DNA of 64,000 nucleotides from Pseudomonas yangonensis (lineage in GTDB: Bacteria; Pseudomonadota; Gammaproteobacteria; Pseudomonadales; Pseudomonadaceae), in contig NZ_BLJU01000027.1 of assembly GCF_009932725.1 (NCBI RefSeq), positions 1-64,000 of the forward strand. The letters are read 5' to 3'. The notes below the pieces were generated by a model. The model worked only from the letters and a program-made list of their open reading frames with translations. It made no database searches and was not told the origin of the DNA. The stretch's first letter is position 1. The number at the start of each line of letters is the position of its first letter. Of the stretch, positions 52,892-60,421 are shown in pieces. The translations under genes were made by a program, and so were the position numbers.

Positions 52892-52979
52892 GGAAGCGTG
52901 GCCGAGTGGTTTAAGGCAACGGTCTTGAAAACCGTCGATGGGCAACTATCCGTGAGTTCGAATCTCACCGCTTCCGCCA
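52892..52979 (+). tRNA. tRNA-Ser(UGA)
   Basis: 88 nt including an encoded CCA. The acceptor GGAAGCG pairs with CGCTTCC; the D-loop, a CTTGAAAAC anticodon loop with TGA, the long variable arm typical of tRNA-Ser, and TTCGAATC in the T arm are all visible. It reads UCA-family codons. Confidence 0.95.
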
Positions 52980-53104
52980 ATTCCCCATATTGCCTTGATG
53001 CGTTATCTAACCTTAAATCTGGCGTTGGCTTTTTGACTGCCGTACGCCAAGCTAGGTCAGCCCCTGGCTTTTTGCTAAGGTGGCCGGCAGGTTCAATCTC
53101 ACCG

Positions 53105-53143
53105 TCGTTGCACGGTGGCTGACACGGTGCAACGAGGTGGCGA
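53105..53143 (+). promoter_or_regulatory. Leader hairpin and SD of gacA
   Basis: TCGTTGCACGGTG and CACGGTGCAACGA form a 13-bp stem (one mismatch) at 53105-53135, immediately before the GAGG ribosome site (53134-53137) and the TTG start (53144). The right arm overlaps the first two bases of the SD, so the hairpin may limit ribosome access. Confidence 0.5.
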
Positions 53144-53788
53144 TTGATTAGGGTCCTGGTAGTCGACGATCACGATCTGGTTCGCACGGGCATTACCCGC
53201 ATGCTGGCCGATATCGATGGTCTGCAAGTGGTGGGCGAAGCCTGCACCGGCGAAGAAGCCCTGCTCAAGGTCCGCGAACTCAAGCCCGATGTCGTCCTGA
53301 TGGACGTCAAGATGCCCGGTATTGGCGGCCTGGAAGCCACCCGCAAACTGATGCGTAGCCATCCCGACATCAAGGTCGTTGCGGTCACCGTATGCGAAGA
53401 GGATCCGTTCCCGACTCGTCTGCTGCAGGCCGGCGCCGCTGGCTATCTGACCAAGGGTGCCGCGCTGGATGAGATGGTGCAGGCCATTCGCCTGGTGTTC
53501 GCCGGTCAGCGCTACATCGACCCGCAGATCGCGCAACAACTGGCGCTTAAGTCCTTCCAGCCGCAAACCAGCGGCTCGCCGTTCGATCTTTTGTCCGAGC
53601 GTGAAATCCAGATTGCCCTGATGATCGCCAACTGCCACAAGGTGCAGAACATCTCGGACAAGCTTTGCCTTTCGCCGAAGACGGTCAATACCTACCGTTA
53701 CCGCATCTTCGAGAAACTCTCCATCAACAGCGACGTAGAGCTGGCCCTGCTTGCGGTACGCCACGGCATGGTCGACGCCGTCAGCTGA
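53144..53788 (+). CDS. gacA: Response regulator GacA
   Basis: Global LuxR-family response regulator of the GacS/GacA-Rsm cascade, which turns on rsm small RNAs and secondary metabolism. It has 214 residues. Receiver residues are Asp8, Asp9, phospho-acceptor Asp54 and Lys104, and the LuxR-type HTH is at about residues 150-210 (LSEREIQIALMIANCHKV... LSPKTVNTYRYRIFEKL). Near-identity to known GacA is evident by eye. The start is the rare TTG, as no ATG or GTG is possible with the conserved MI(R/K)VLVVDDH N-terminus; an SD GAGG precedes it. Confidence 0.96.
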   Translation: MIRVLVVDDHDLVRTGITRMLADIDGLQVVGEACTGEEALLKVRELKPDVVLMDVKMPGIGGLEATRKLMRSHPDIKVVAVTVCEEDPFPTRLLQAGAAGYLTKGAALDEMVQAIRLVFAGQRYIDPQIAQQLALKSFQPQTSGSPFDLLSEREIQIALMIANCHKVQNISDKLCLSPKTVNTYRYRIFEKLSINSDVELALLAVRHGMVDAVS

Positions 53789-53790
53789 AG

Positions 53791-55614
53791 ATGTCTGCCA
53801 ACTTCGATTCGAGTGCCTTCCTGGCGACCTGCAGCGGTCGCCCTGGCGTTTATCGCATGTTCGACGCCGAGGCGCGTCTGCTTTATGTAGGCAAGGCAAA
53901 GAACCTCAAGAAGCGTCTCGCCAGTTATTTCCGCAAGACCGGCCAGGCGCCCAAGACCGCCGCCCTGGTTGCACGCATCGCGCAGATCGAAACCACCATC
54001 ACCGGCAACGAGACCGAGGCGCTGCTGCTGGAGCAGACGCTGATCAAGGAATGGCGGCCGCCGTACAACATTCTGCTGCGCGACGATAAGTCCTATCCCT
54101 ATGTATTCCTCTCTGACGGCGAATTTCCACGGCTCGGCATCCACCGTGGCGCGAAGAAGGCCAAGGGGCGCTACTTCGGTCCTTACCCCAGCGCCCTGGC
54201 GATTCGCGAGAGCCTGAGCCTGCTGCAGAAAACCTTTCTGGTTCGTCAGTGCGAGGACAGTTATTACAGGAACCGCACGCGCCCCTGCCTGCAGTACCAG
54301 ATCAAGCGCTGCAAGGGGCCCTGCGTCGGCCTGGTCAGCCCCGAGGAATACGCCGAAGACGTGCGCCACTCGGTGATGTTTCTCGACGGCCGCAGCAATG
54401 CGCTGAGCGAGGAACTGTCCGCCAGCATGGAAAAAGCCTCCATGGCGCTGGAGTTCGAACGCGCCGCCGAACTGCGCGACCAGATTTCCATGCTGCGCCG
54501 TGTGCAGGATCAGCAGAGCATGGAAGGTGGCAGCGGCGACGTCGATGTCGTCGCCGTGATGCTCACGCCGGGCGGCGCCTGCGTGCACCTGATCAGCGTG
54601 CGTGGCGGCCGCGTGCTGGGCAGCAAGAATTTCTTCCCGCAGGTGGCGATCGAGGAGGAGGGCGGCGATGTGCTGATGGCCTTCCTCGCTCAGTACTACC
54701 TGGGCAATGCCGAACGCGATCTGCCCAGCGAGCTGATCGTCAATGTGCAGCATGAAGACTTCGCCACCCTGGTCGAGGCCATCGAATCATTGCGTGGCCG
54801 CAGCCTGACTATCAGTTTGCGTGTACGTGGCACCCGCGCCCGCTGGCAGCAACTGGCCGTTACCAATGCCGAACAGGCACTGGCCGCGCGCCTGGCCAAT
54901 CGACAGCACCTGGCCGAACGCTTCGAGGCACTGGCCGCGGTGCTGGAGATGGACGAGCCGCCGCAGCGCATGGAGTGCTTCGACATCAGCCATTCCAGCG
55001 GCGAGGCGACGGTCGCTTCATGCGTGGTGTTCGGCCCCGAAGGCCCGCTGAAATCCGATTACCGCCGTTTCAATATCGAGGGCGTGACTGCGGGTGACGA
55101 TTACGCGGCCATGCACCAGGCCCTGACCCGTCGCTTCAGCAAGATAAAGGATGGCGAAGGCAAACTGCCTGACGTGCTGTTGGTGGACGGTGGCAAAGGC
55201 CAACTGGCCATGGCCCGCGAGGTGCTGCAGGAGCTGGCGGTGCCGGATCTGATCCTGCTCGGCGTGGCCAAGGGCACGACGCGCAAGCCCGGTCTCGAAG
55301 TGCTCTACCTCAACGATGCCGAGCACGAGTTCACCTTGCCCGGCAATTCGCCGGCGTTGCACCTGATCCAGCAGATCCGTGACGAGTCGCACCGCTTCGC
55401 GATCACCGGGCACCGTGCGCGCCGCGGCAAGACGCGGCGTACTTCGACGCTGGAAGAAGTCGCCGGAATTGGCCCGAAGCGGCGGCGTGAACTGCTCAAT
55501 CACTTCGGTGGTCTGCAGGAATTGTCCCGCGCCAGTGCCGAAGAAATCGCCAAAGCGCCCGGAATCAGTAAAAAGCTCGCCGAGTTGATTTATGACACTC
55601 TGCACAGTGAGTAG
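53791..55614 (+). CDS. uvrC: UvrABC excinuclease subunit C
   Basis: Makes both incisions in nucleotide excision repair. It has 607 residues. The GIY-YIG nuclease domain comes first (GVYRMFDAEARLLYVGKAKNLKKRL, about residues 18-42), then a Cys-rich region, a UVR domain (AAELRDQISML about 225-240), the RNase H-like endonuclease domain and tandem HhH at the C-terminus. The start is the ATG at 53791, two bases after the gacA stop; the frame's earlier start at 53665 is inside gacA. gacA-uvrC is the standard Pseudomonas pair. Confidence 0.96.
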   Translation: MSANFDSSAFLATCSGRPGVYRMFDAEARLLYVGKAKNLKKRLASYFRKTGQAPKTAALVARIAQIETTITGNETEALLLEQTLIKEWRPPYNILLRDDKSYPYVFLSDGEFPRLGIHRGAKKAKGRYFGPYPSALAIRESLSLLQKTFLVRQCEDSYYRNRTRPCLQYQIKRCKGPCVGLVSPEEYAEDVRHSVMFLDGRSNALSEELSASMEKASMALEFERAAELRDQISMLRRVQDQQSMEGGSGDVDVVAVMLTPGGACVHLISVRGGRVLGSKNFFPQVAIEEEGGDVLMAFLAQYYLGNAERDLPSELIVNVQHEDFATLVEAIESLRGRSLTISLRVRGTRARWQQLAVTNAEQALAARLANRQHLAERFEALAAVLEMDEPPQRMECFDISHSSGEATVASCVVFGPEGPLKSDYRRFNIEGVTAGDDYAAMHQALTRRFSKIKDGEGKLPDVLLVDGGKGQLAMAREVLQELAVPDLILLGVAKGTTRKPGLEVLYLNDAEHEFTLPGNSPALHLIQQIRDESHRFAITGHRARRGKTRRTSTLEEVAGIGPKRRRELLNHFGGLQELSRASAEEIAKAPGISKKLAELIYDTLHSE

Positions 55615-55647
55615 AATGCCTGTTCACTTCGCAGCCTAGTTGTGCCG

Positions 55648-56208
55648 ATGAATATCCCCAACTTGCTTACCGTGCTCCGGGTCGCGCTGATTCCGGTCTT
55701 CATCCTGCTGTTCTATATGCCGTTCTCCTGGAGTTACTGGGCCGCCAGCGGCGTCTTCGCCGTTGCTGCCGCGACCGACTGGCTGGATGGCTACCTGGCG
55801 CGTCGCTGGGAGCAGGGCACACCGTTCGGCGCCTTCCTCGATCCGGTCGCCGACAAACTGATGGTGGCGGTAGCGCTGGTGCTGCTCGCTGCAGAGCATT
55901 CCAATCTCTGGCTGACCCTCGCGGCAGCGACCATCATCGGCCGAGAGATCGTCGTGTCTGCCTTGCGTGAGTGGATGGCCGAGCTTGGCGCTCGGGCGCA
56001 TGTGGCGGTCTCCAACCTCGGCAAATGGAAAACCGCGGCGCAGATGCTGGCGCTGGTCATTCTGCTAGGCAATCCGCCTGTATTCACCTTCTGGGTGGTG
56101 GTCGGATACATCCTGCTGGTGATCGCAGCGGTGCTGACGTTGTGGTCGATGCTGCAGTACCTGCTGGCCGCCTGGCCGCACCTCAGCACCACCTCGGAAA
56201 AGAAATAA
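55648..56208 (+). CDS. pgsA: CDP-diacylglycerol--glycerol-3-phosphate 3-phosphatidyltransferase
   Basis: Integral membrane enzyme making phosphatidylglycerol phosphate. It has 186 residues. The CDP-alcohol phosphotransferase motif is complete: DWLDGYLARR, then GAFLDPVADK (about residues 51-75). The start is the ATG at 55648 (MNIPNLLTVLRV); a GTG two codons earlier is less likely. It follows uvrC and precedes the tRNA cluster. Confidence 0.95.
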   Translation: MNIPNLLTVLRVALIPVFILLFYMPFSWSYWAASGVFAVAAATDWLDGYLARRWEQGTPFGAFLDPVADKLMVAVALVLLAAEHSNLWLTLAAATIIGREIVVSALREWMAELGARAHVAVSNLGKWKTAAQMLALVILLGNPPVFTFWVVVGYILLVIAAVLTLWSMLQYLLAAWPHLSTTSEKK

Positions 56209-56227
56209 GTATTTTTGAATCAAAGGG

Positions 56228-56255
56228 TTGACGGCGCGGTTCGATTCTATAGAAT
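56228..56255 (+). promoter_or_regulatory. Sigma-70 promoter of the tRNA-Gly/Cys unit
   Basis: TTGACG (56228-56233) and TAGAAT (56250-56255) with a 16-bp spacer, 21 bp before tRNA-Gly. A near-consensus pair. Confidence 0.65.
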
Positions 56256-56275
56256 GGCGCCCGTCGACAAGACAA

Positions 56276-56351
<76 letters not shown>

Positions 56352-56389
56352 GTTTTACACGAGTCGCCAAGGCGGCTCGTTTGCTTCAT

Positions 56390-56463
56390 GGCTGAGTTGC
56401 AGAGTGGTTATGCACCGGATTGCAAATCCGTGAACGCCGGTTCGATTCCGACCTCAGCCTCCA
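56390..56463 (+). tRNA. tRNA-Cys(GCA)
   Basis: 74 nt including CCA. The acceptor GGCTGAG pairs with CTCAGCC; the anticodon loop ATTGCAAAT contains GCA; the T arm has TTCGATTC. Confidence 0.95.
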
Positions 56464-56466
56464 ATC

Positions 56467-56505
56467 AAAAGGCCTCGTAGATCAATGATTTACGAGGCCT
56501 TTTTC
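56467..56505 (+). terminator. Terminator of tRNA-Gly/Cys
   Basis: AAAGGCCTCGTA and TACGAGGCCTTT form a stem around GATCAATGATT, followed by TTTCATT, right after tRNA-Cys. Confidence 0.85.
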
Positions 56506-56531
56506 ATTCTCGCTAGTGCGCTTTGCATGCC

Positions 56532-56560
56532 TTGCGAGGACGCGGAGGGCTGTATATAGT
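56532..56560 (+). promoter_or_regulatory. Candidate promoter of tRNA-Leu
   Basis: TTGCGA (56532-56537) and TATAGT (56555-56560) with a 17-bp spacer, about 22 bp before tRNA-Leu; the -10 lies in a TATATA stretch. Confidence 0.55.
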
Positions 56561-56582
56561 CCGCCCTTCGCACAGCGCTACC

Positions 56583-56669
56583 GCCCGAATGGCGAAATCG
56601 GTAGACGCAGGAGACTTAAAATCTCTCGCCAGCAATGGCGTGCCGGTTCGAGTCCGGCTTCGGGCACCA
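56583..56669 (+). tRNA. tRNA-Leu(UAA)
   Basis: 87 nt including CCA. The acceptor GCCCGAA pairs with TTCGGGC; the anticodon loop CTTAAAA has TAA; the variable arm is long, as in class II tRNAs. The RES/Xre genes begin shortly downstream. Confidence 0.95.
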
Positions 56670-56712
56670 TTCATCTGTTTCTAGCTGGCCTACAAGTCTA
56701 CGAAACTCATCC

Positions 56713-56735
56713 AATCGGCACTCTGGCCGGTTTTG
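56713..56735 (+). terminator. Terminator of tRNA-Leu
   Basis: AATCGGC and GCCGGTT pair around ACTCTG and are followed by TTTG. A modest stem, 45 bp after the tRNA. Confidence 0.5.
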
Positions 56736-56837
56736 TCATTTATGGCTGTCTCTTATTTCCCATCCTGAAATCGGCGAAAAGTGTTTGGCGCGGGTTAATG
56801 ACGGCCAAGGCGTTCTGCTCGTCTATATCCGGCAAAC

Positions 56838-57533
56838 CTAGGTGCCAATCAACGTCGTGATCTGATTGACGCTGATCACCTGGCCGCTCCAGATCATTTC
56901 GTAATGCGCGCTCTGGATGATTGAAGCCACTGGCCGCGGCGTCATCAGTGCCCAGCAGATATTGCCGGCAGAGCGCACCGAGTGATAGCGCAGGCCCGTG
57001 CATCCCGACGCTTTCACCTCGGCTCCCAGCTGGTTGGAGTGGGCATAGTCACCTGGCGCATAGATGGGGTCGGATAGCGGTACGACCGTGGCGTCTCTCA
57101 ACCCTGCTTCGCTGAAGTTGGCGGTCAGCCCGCGGAAGACGAAGCGCTCATAGTTGAGGTTCGGCACCTTCGACCAGTAGTTTTCCTGGTGGTAGCACAC
57201 CTCGGCAATCGCGGTATCCATTCTGTCCGCCAGGTACAGCACACCGAAGCTGCCGTTGCTGAAGCGCGAGCCAGCCGGGTTGACGTGAGTGAAGGGGGCC
57301 GTCGCGTACGAGCAGCCGACAATGCCGAAGGGAATCTGGTCACGCGATATCAGCTCCAGGCGACCAATCTCGTTCTGCAGCCGTGGATTGGTCAGCGCCT
57401 GGATCTGATAGAGGGCTTCGAAGTCCTCTGCGTCGGCGACATCATCGAATAGGGCGATGGGCGGGAACTTGGAGTTGACCAGGCGGTAGGCCTGTACCGG
57501 CTCATCTTCCAGCAGTGGTAGGTCGCTGAGCAT
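56838..57533 (-). CDS. RES-domain toxin (NAD-depleting family)
   Basis: A 231-residue RES-domain protein, toxin of the RES-Xre type II toxin-antitoxin systems, whose characterised members deplete NAD+. The hallmark residues appear in order: YRL (Arg, about residue 17), the GSRFSN-GSFGVLYLAD segment (about 89-104), TAIAEVCYH (Glu) and the C-terminal LRYHSVRSAG (Ser). The start is the ATG at 57533, which overlaps the antitoxin stop as TAATG, so translation is coupled. It is downstream of the antitoxin on the minus strand. Confidence 0.88.
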   Translation of the reverse strand: MLSDLPLLEDEPVQAYRLVNSKFPPIALFDDVADAEDFEALYQIQALTNPRLQNEIGRLELISRDQIPFGIVGCSYATAPFTHVNPAGSRFSNGSFGVLYLADRMDTAIAEVCYHQENYWSKVPNLNYERFVFRGLTANFSEAGLRDATVVPLSDPIYAPGDYAHSNQLGAEVKASGCTGLRYHSVRSAGNICWALMTPRPVASIIQSAHYEMIWSGQVISVNQITTLIGT

Positions 57534-57940
57534 TACCACTGAGCACCTCGCAGGGTGTCAATGCGCCGGAACGTTTCGTACAACGAGATCATGTCGCCTT
57601 GCGCCATGACTTCCATTGGCGTGCGGCCGTTGAAGAACTCGTTGTGGTTTTCCATCAGGGCAAAGCCGTAAACATTATCGGGGTTATCGAACACCACACG
57701 TAGTGCGGCATGGATGTTCAACACCAGGCTGATGCGCTGCATCTGGTCGGAGTCCAGGCTTACCGTCCATGACGAGTCCTTCTGGCTGGCGCGGGTGTAG
57801 GTGCTGCGGGAGATCCGTAGCACTCGGCAGGCCTGTTCGGCTGACGCCTTCCACTTGTCGAGAATGTTCAGCGCAGCGCGCAGACCGGCTGCGCACTGGC
57901 TTTTCGAGAAGTCCTGAACCTGAAGGGCTGTAACGGTCAT
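57533..57940 (-). CDS. Xre/MbcA/ParS-type antitoxin
   Basis: A 135-residue antitoxin partner of the RES toxin. It has an N-terminal helix-turn-helix-like region (WKASAEQACRVLRISRSTYTRA, about residues 30-51) and the C-terminal MbcA/ParS toxin-binding domain (DNPDNVYGFALMENHNEFFNGRTPMEVMAQGDMISLYETFRRID, about 85-128), typical of the family. It is the first gene of a two-gene operon, and autoregulates in characterised systems. Direct repeats upstream are a plausible operator. Confidence 0.88.
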   Translation of the reverse strand: MTVTALQVQDFSKSQCAAGLRAALNILDKWKASAEQACRVLRISRSTYTRASQKDSSWTVSLDSDQMQRISLVLNIHAALRVVFDNPDNVYGFALMENHNEFFNGRTPMEVMAQGDMISLYETFRRIDTLRGAQW

Positions 57941-57957
57941 ATAGAACTCTTCTTTGC

Positions 57958-57998
57958 GTCTGTAGATTTATTTATAGCATGTTTTGGTCTGCAGATTA
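57958..57998. promoter_or_regulatory. Direct repeats upstream of the Xre antitoxin
   Basis: GTCTGTAGATTTA (57958-57970) and GTCTGCAGATTA (57987-57998) repeat 29 bp apart, close to three helical turns, 18-58 bp upstream of the antitoxin start. Each core TCTGYAGA is self-complementary or nearly so. They fit an autoregulatory operator, by position only. Confidence 0.4.
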
Positions 57999-58051
57999 AA
58001 TTTAGCTAGCTTCTCTAACGGGAAAAGAGCTAACCGCCAGCCCAGACAAAC

Positions 58052-58065
58052 TTGATCACGATCAA
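58052..58065 (+). promoter_or_regulatory. Anr/FNR box of the nrdD operon
   Basis: TTGATCACGATCAA is a perfect TTGAT-N4-ATCAA site. A -10-like TAGATT follows at 58088-58093, which puts the box centre near -41.5 of a start site around 58100, the class II activator position. This gives strong support for oxygen-limited induction of nrdD by Anr (or Dnr). Confidence 0.8.
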
Positions 58066-58154
58066 TTCTAAAACGGCCCTCAAAGCGTAGATTCCACATC
58101 ATCTTGTGTTCTTGCTCTGATTTTGAAACTAGATGATGTGCCAGGAGGTGCTGA

Positions 58155-60173
58155 GTGTATAAGGAGCGTGTCGCTAATCGGCCGCAGTCGCTGTTCAAGC
58201 GCGACGGCCAGGAGGTGCCTTTCGAAGGCGCCAAGATAGAGCGTGCGATCACTGCTGCGGGTCAGGCCACGGGGGAATTCGCGGCGACCGAGGCCAGGGC
58301 GCTCACCGACGCGGTGCTGGCACGCTTGGTGGAGTTCCGCAGCCTGGAAGTGGAGCAGGTTCAGGACCGGGTCGAGCAGGTGCTGATGGAGGCCGGTTAC
58401 TATCAGACCGCGCGCGCCTATATCGTCTACCGCGAGCGGCATGGCCGTCTGCGACGCGACCGCAAGCACCTGATAGACGTGGCCGCGTCGATGAACGAAT
58501 ACCTGTCGCGCGAGGATTGGCGTGTGCAGGCCAACGCCAACCAGGGTTATTCGCTGGGCGGGCTGATTCTCAACGTATCCGGCAAGGTGACGGCCAACTA
58601 CTGGCTGGACGAGGTCTACAGCGAGGAGGTGGGCCGGGCGCACCGCGAGGCCGACCTGCATATCCACGACCTCGACATGCTGGCCGGATACTGCGCTGGC
58701 TGGTCGCTACGCACGCTACTGAATGAGGGGTTCAATGGCATCGCGGGGCGGGTCGAGGCGGGGCCGCCCAGGCATCTGTCCAGTGCCCTGGGGCAGATGG
58801 TCAACTTCCTTGGCACCTTGCAGAACGAATGGGCCGGGGCCCAGGCGTTCAGCTCGTTCGACACCTACCTGGCACCCTTCGTGCGCAAGGACGGCCTGGG
58901 CTACGACGAAATCCGCCAGGCCATCCAGGAGTTCATCTACAACCTCAACGTGCCGTCGCGCTGGGGGACGCAGACGCCTTTCACCAACCTGACCTTCGAC
59001 TGGGTCTGCCCCGAGGACCTGCGCGAGCAGGTGCCGGTGATCGGTGGCCAGGAGATGCCGTTCTGCTACGGCGATCTGCAGGGAGAAATGGAGCTGATCA
59101 ACCGCGCCTATATCGAGGTAATGATGGCCGGCGATGCGAAAGGGCGGGTGTTCACCTTCCCGATCCCGACCTACAACATTACCCACGACTTTCCCTGGGA
59201 CAGCGACAATGCCACGCGTCTGTTCGACATGACTGCGCGCTATGGTCTGCCGTACTTCCAGAACTTCCTCAACTCGGACATGCAGCCCAACCAGGTGCGC
59301 TCGATGTGCTGCCGTCTGCAACTGGACGTGCGTGAGCTACTGAAACGCGGCAACGGCCTGTTCGGCTCGGCGGAGCAGACCGGTTCTCTTGGCGTGGTGA
59401 CCATCAACTGCGCGCGCCTGGGCTATCGCCATCGTCAGGATTTGCCCGGCCTGCTGCAGCGCCTGGACGTGTTGCTGGAGATGGCCTACGAAAGTCTGGA
59501 GGTCAAGCGCAAGGTCATTCAGCACCACATGGATGCAGGGCTCTATCCCTACACGCGGCGCTACCTGGGCACCCTGCGCAATCACTTTTCCACCATCGGT
59601 GTGAACGGCCTGCACGAGATGCTGCGCAATTTCACGGACGACCAGGAGGGGATGCAAACCGAGGCGGGTCGTGCGCTGGCGCTGCAGGTGCTCGATCATG
59701 TACGTGTGCGACTGGTGCAGTTCCAGGCGCGTAGCGGTCACCTCTACAACCTCGAAGCGACGCCGGCCGAGGGCACTACTTACCGCTTCGCCAAGGAGGA
59801 CCAGAAACGTTTCCCCGATATCCTCCAGGCTGGCACGGTCGAGGCGCCTTACTACACCAACTCCTCGCAACTGCCGGTCGGTTTCACCGACGATCCCTTC
59901 GAGGCCTTGGCTCTGCAGGACGAGCTGCAATGCAAGTACACCGGCGGCACCGTGCTGCACCTGTACATGGCCGAGCGGATTTCCTCGGCGCAGGCCTGCA
60001 AGCAACTGGTGCGCACGGCGCTCTCGCGCTTCCGCCTGCCGTACCTGACCATTACCCCGACCTTCTCCATCTGCCCGGTGCACGGTTACCTGGCTGGTGA
60101 ACATGAGTTCTGCCCGAAGTGCGACGAGGCTCTGCTGCAGAAACAGCAGTGCTGCGGCGCCTGCGGCGGCTGA
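58155..60173 (+). CDS. nrdD: Anaerobic (class III) ribonucleotide reductase, large chain without glycyl-radical loop
   Basis: Oxygen-sensitive reductase making dNTPs anaerobically. An N-terminal ATP-cone is at about residues 8-100 (FKRDGQEVPFEGAKIERAI). The catalytic barrel includes SMCCRL with Cys385/Cys386, one of which is the probable thiyl-radical Cys. Near the end a metal site is visible (Cys640, His643, Cys653, Cys656), followed by a short tail with Cys666, 667 and 670, then a stop at residue 672. The C-terminal glycyl-radical segment found in E. coli NrdD (712 aa, RVCGY...) is absent from this chain and instead appears in the next ORF. The start is GTG 6 nt after AGGAGG; ATG alternatives are not upstream. 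Regulated by the Anr box upstream. Confidence 0.93.
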   Translation: MYKERVANRPQSLFKRDGQEVPFEGAKIERAITAAGQATGEFAATEARALTDAVLARLVEFRSLEVEQVQDRVEQVLMEAGYYQTARAYIVYRERHGRLRRDRKHLIDVAASMNEYLSREDWRVQANANQGYSLGGLILNVSGKVTANYWLDEVYSEEVGRAHREADLHIHDLDMLAGYCAGWSLRTLLNEGFNGIAGRVEAGPPRHLSSALGQMVNFLGTLQNEWAGAQAFSSFDTYLAPFVRKDGLGYDEIRQAIQEFIYNLNVPSRWGTQTPFTNLTFDWVCPEDLREQVPVIGGQEMPFCYGDLQGEMELINRAYIEVMMAGDAKGRVFTFPIPTYNITHDFPWDSDNATRLFDMTARYGLPYFQNFLNSDMQPNQVRSMCCRLQLDVRELLKRGNGLFGSAEQTGSLGVVTINCARLGYRHRQDLPGLLQRLDVLLEMAYESLEVKRKVIQHHMDAGLYPYTRRYLGTLRNHFSTIGVNGLHEMLRNFTDDQEGMQTEAGRALALQVLDHVRVRLVQFQARSGHLYNLEATPAEGTTYRFAKEDQKRFPDILQAGTVEAPYYTNSSQLPVGFTDDPFEALALQDELQCKYTGGTVLHLYMAERISSAQACKQLVRTALSRFRLPYLTITPTFSICPVHGYLAGEHEFCPKCDEALLQKQQCCGACGG

Positions 60174-60204
60174 AGACCTATTACCCACCACAAGGAGCGA
60201 CACC

Positions 60205-60354
60205 ATGAATGCACAGCTGAAACTTCCCGAAGCCCAGCGTCAGCGCTGTGAGGTCTGGACCCGGGTGATGGGTTACCACCGCCCGGTGACGGCCTTCAAC
60301 CTGGGCAAGCAATCCGAGCATCGCGAGCGCCGTCATTTCGTCGAGCCGCGTTGA
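60205..60354 (+). CDS. Separate glycyl-radical polypeptide of NrdD
   Basis: A 49-codon ORF with AAGGAG 7 nt before the ATG, 31 bp after the nrdD stop and in a different frame. Its sequence contains EVWTRVMGYHRPVTAFNLGK (residues 16-35), which aligns with the C-terminal TRRVCGYLG...RPFNAGK segment of E. coli NrdD; Gly23 is the presumptive radical glycine. 672 + 49 residues approximate the length of one-piece NrdD. It is best read as a split subunit that docks onto NrdD and is activated by NrdG. A frameshift that broke one gene, natural or in sequencing, is the main alternative, since the small ORF's frame is open back to at least 60097. Confidence 0.8.
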   Translation: MNAQLKLPEAQRQRCEVWTRVMGYHRPVTAFNLGKQSEHRERRHFVEPR

Positions 60355-60421
60355 TTGCGTCGTGAGTCCGGACCATCGCGATGGCCCGGACTTCGCCATC
60401 TTCATTCCCGGAGTGACGGCC

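Noticed and set aside
56390..58155. Integrase or genomic island at tRNA-Leu
   Set aside because: No integrase, transposase or repeated tRNA 3' end (att) was found in the 1.5 kb to nrdD; only the two-gene RES-Xre unit is present.
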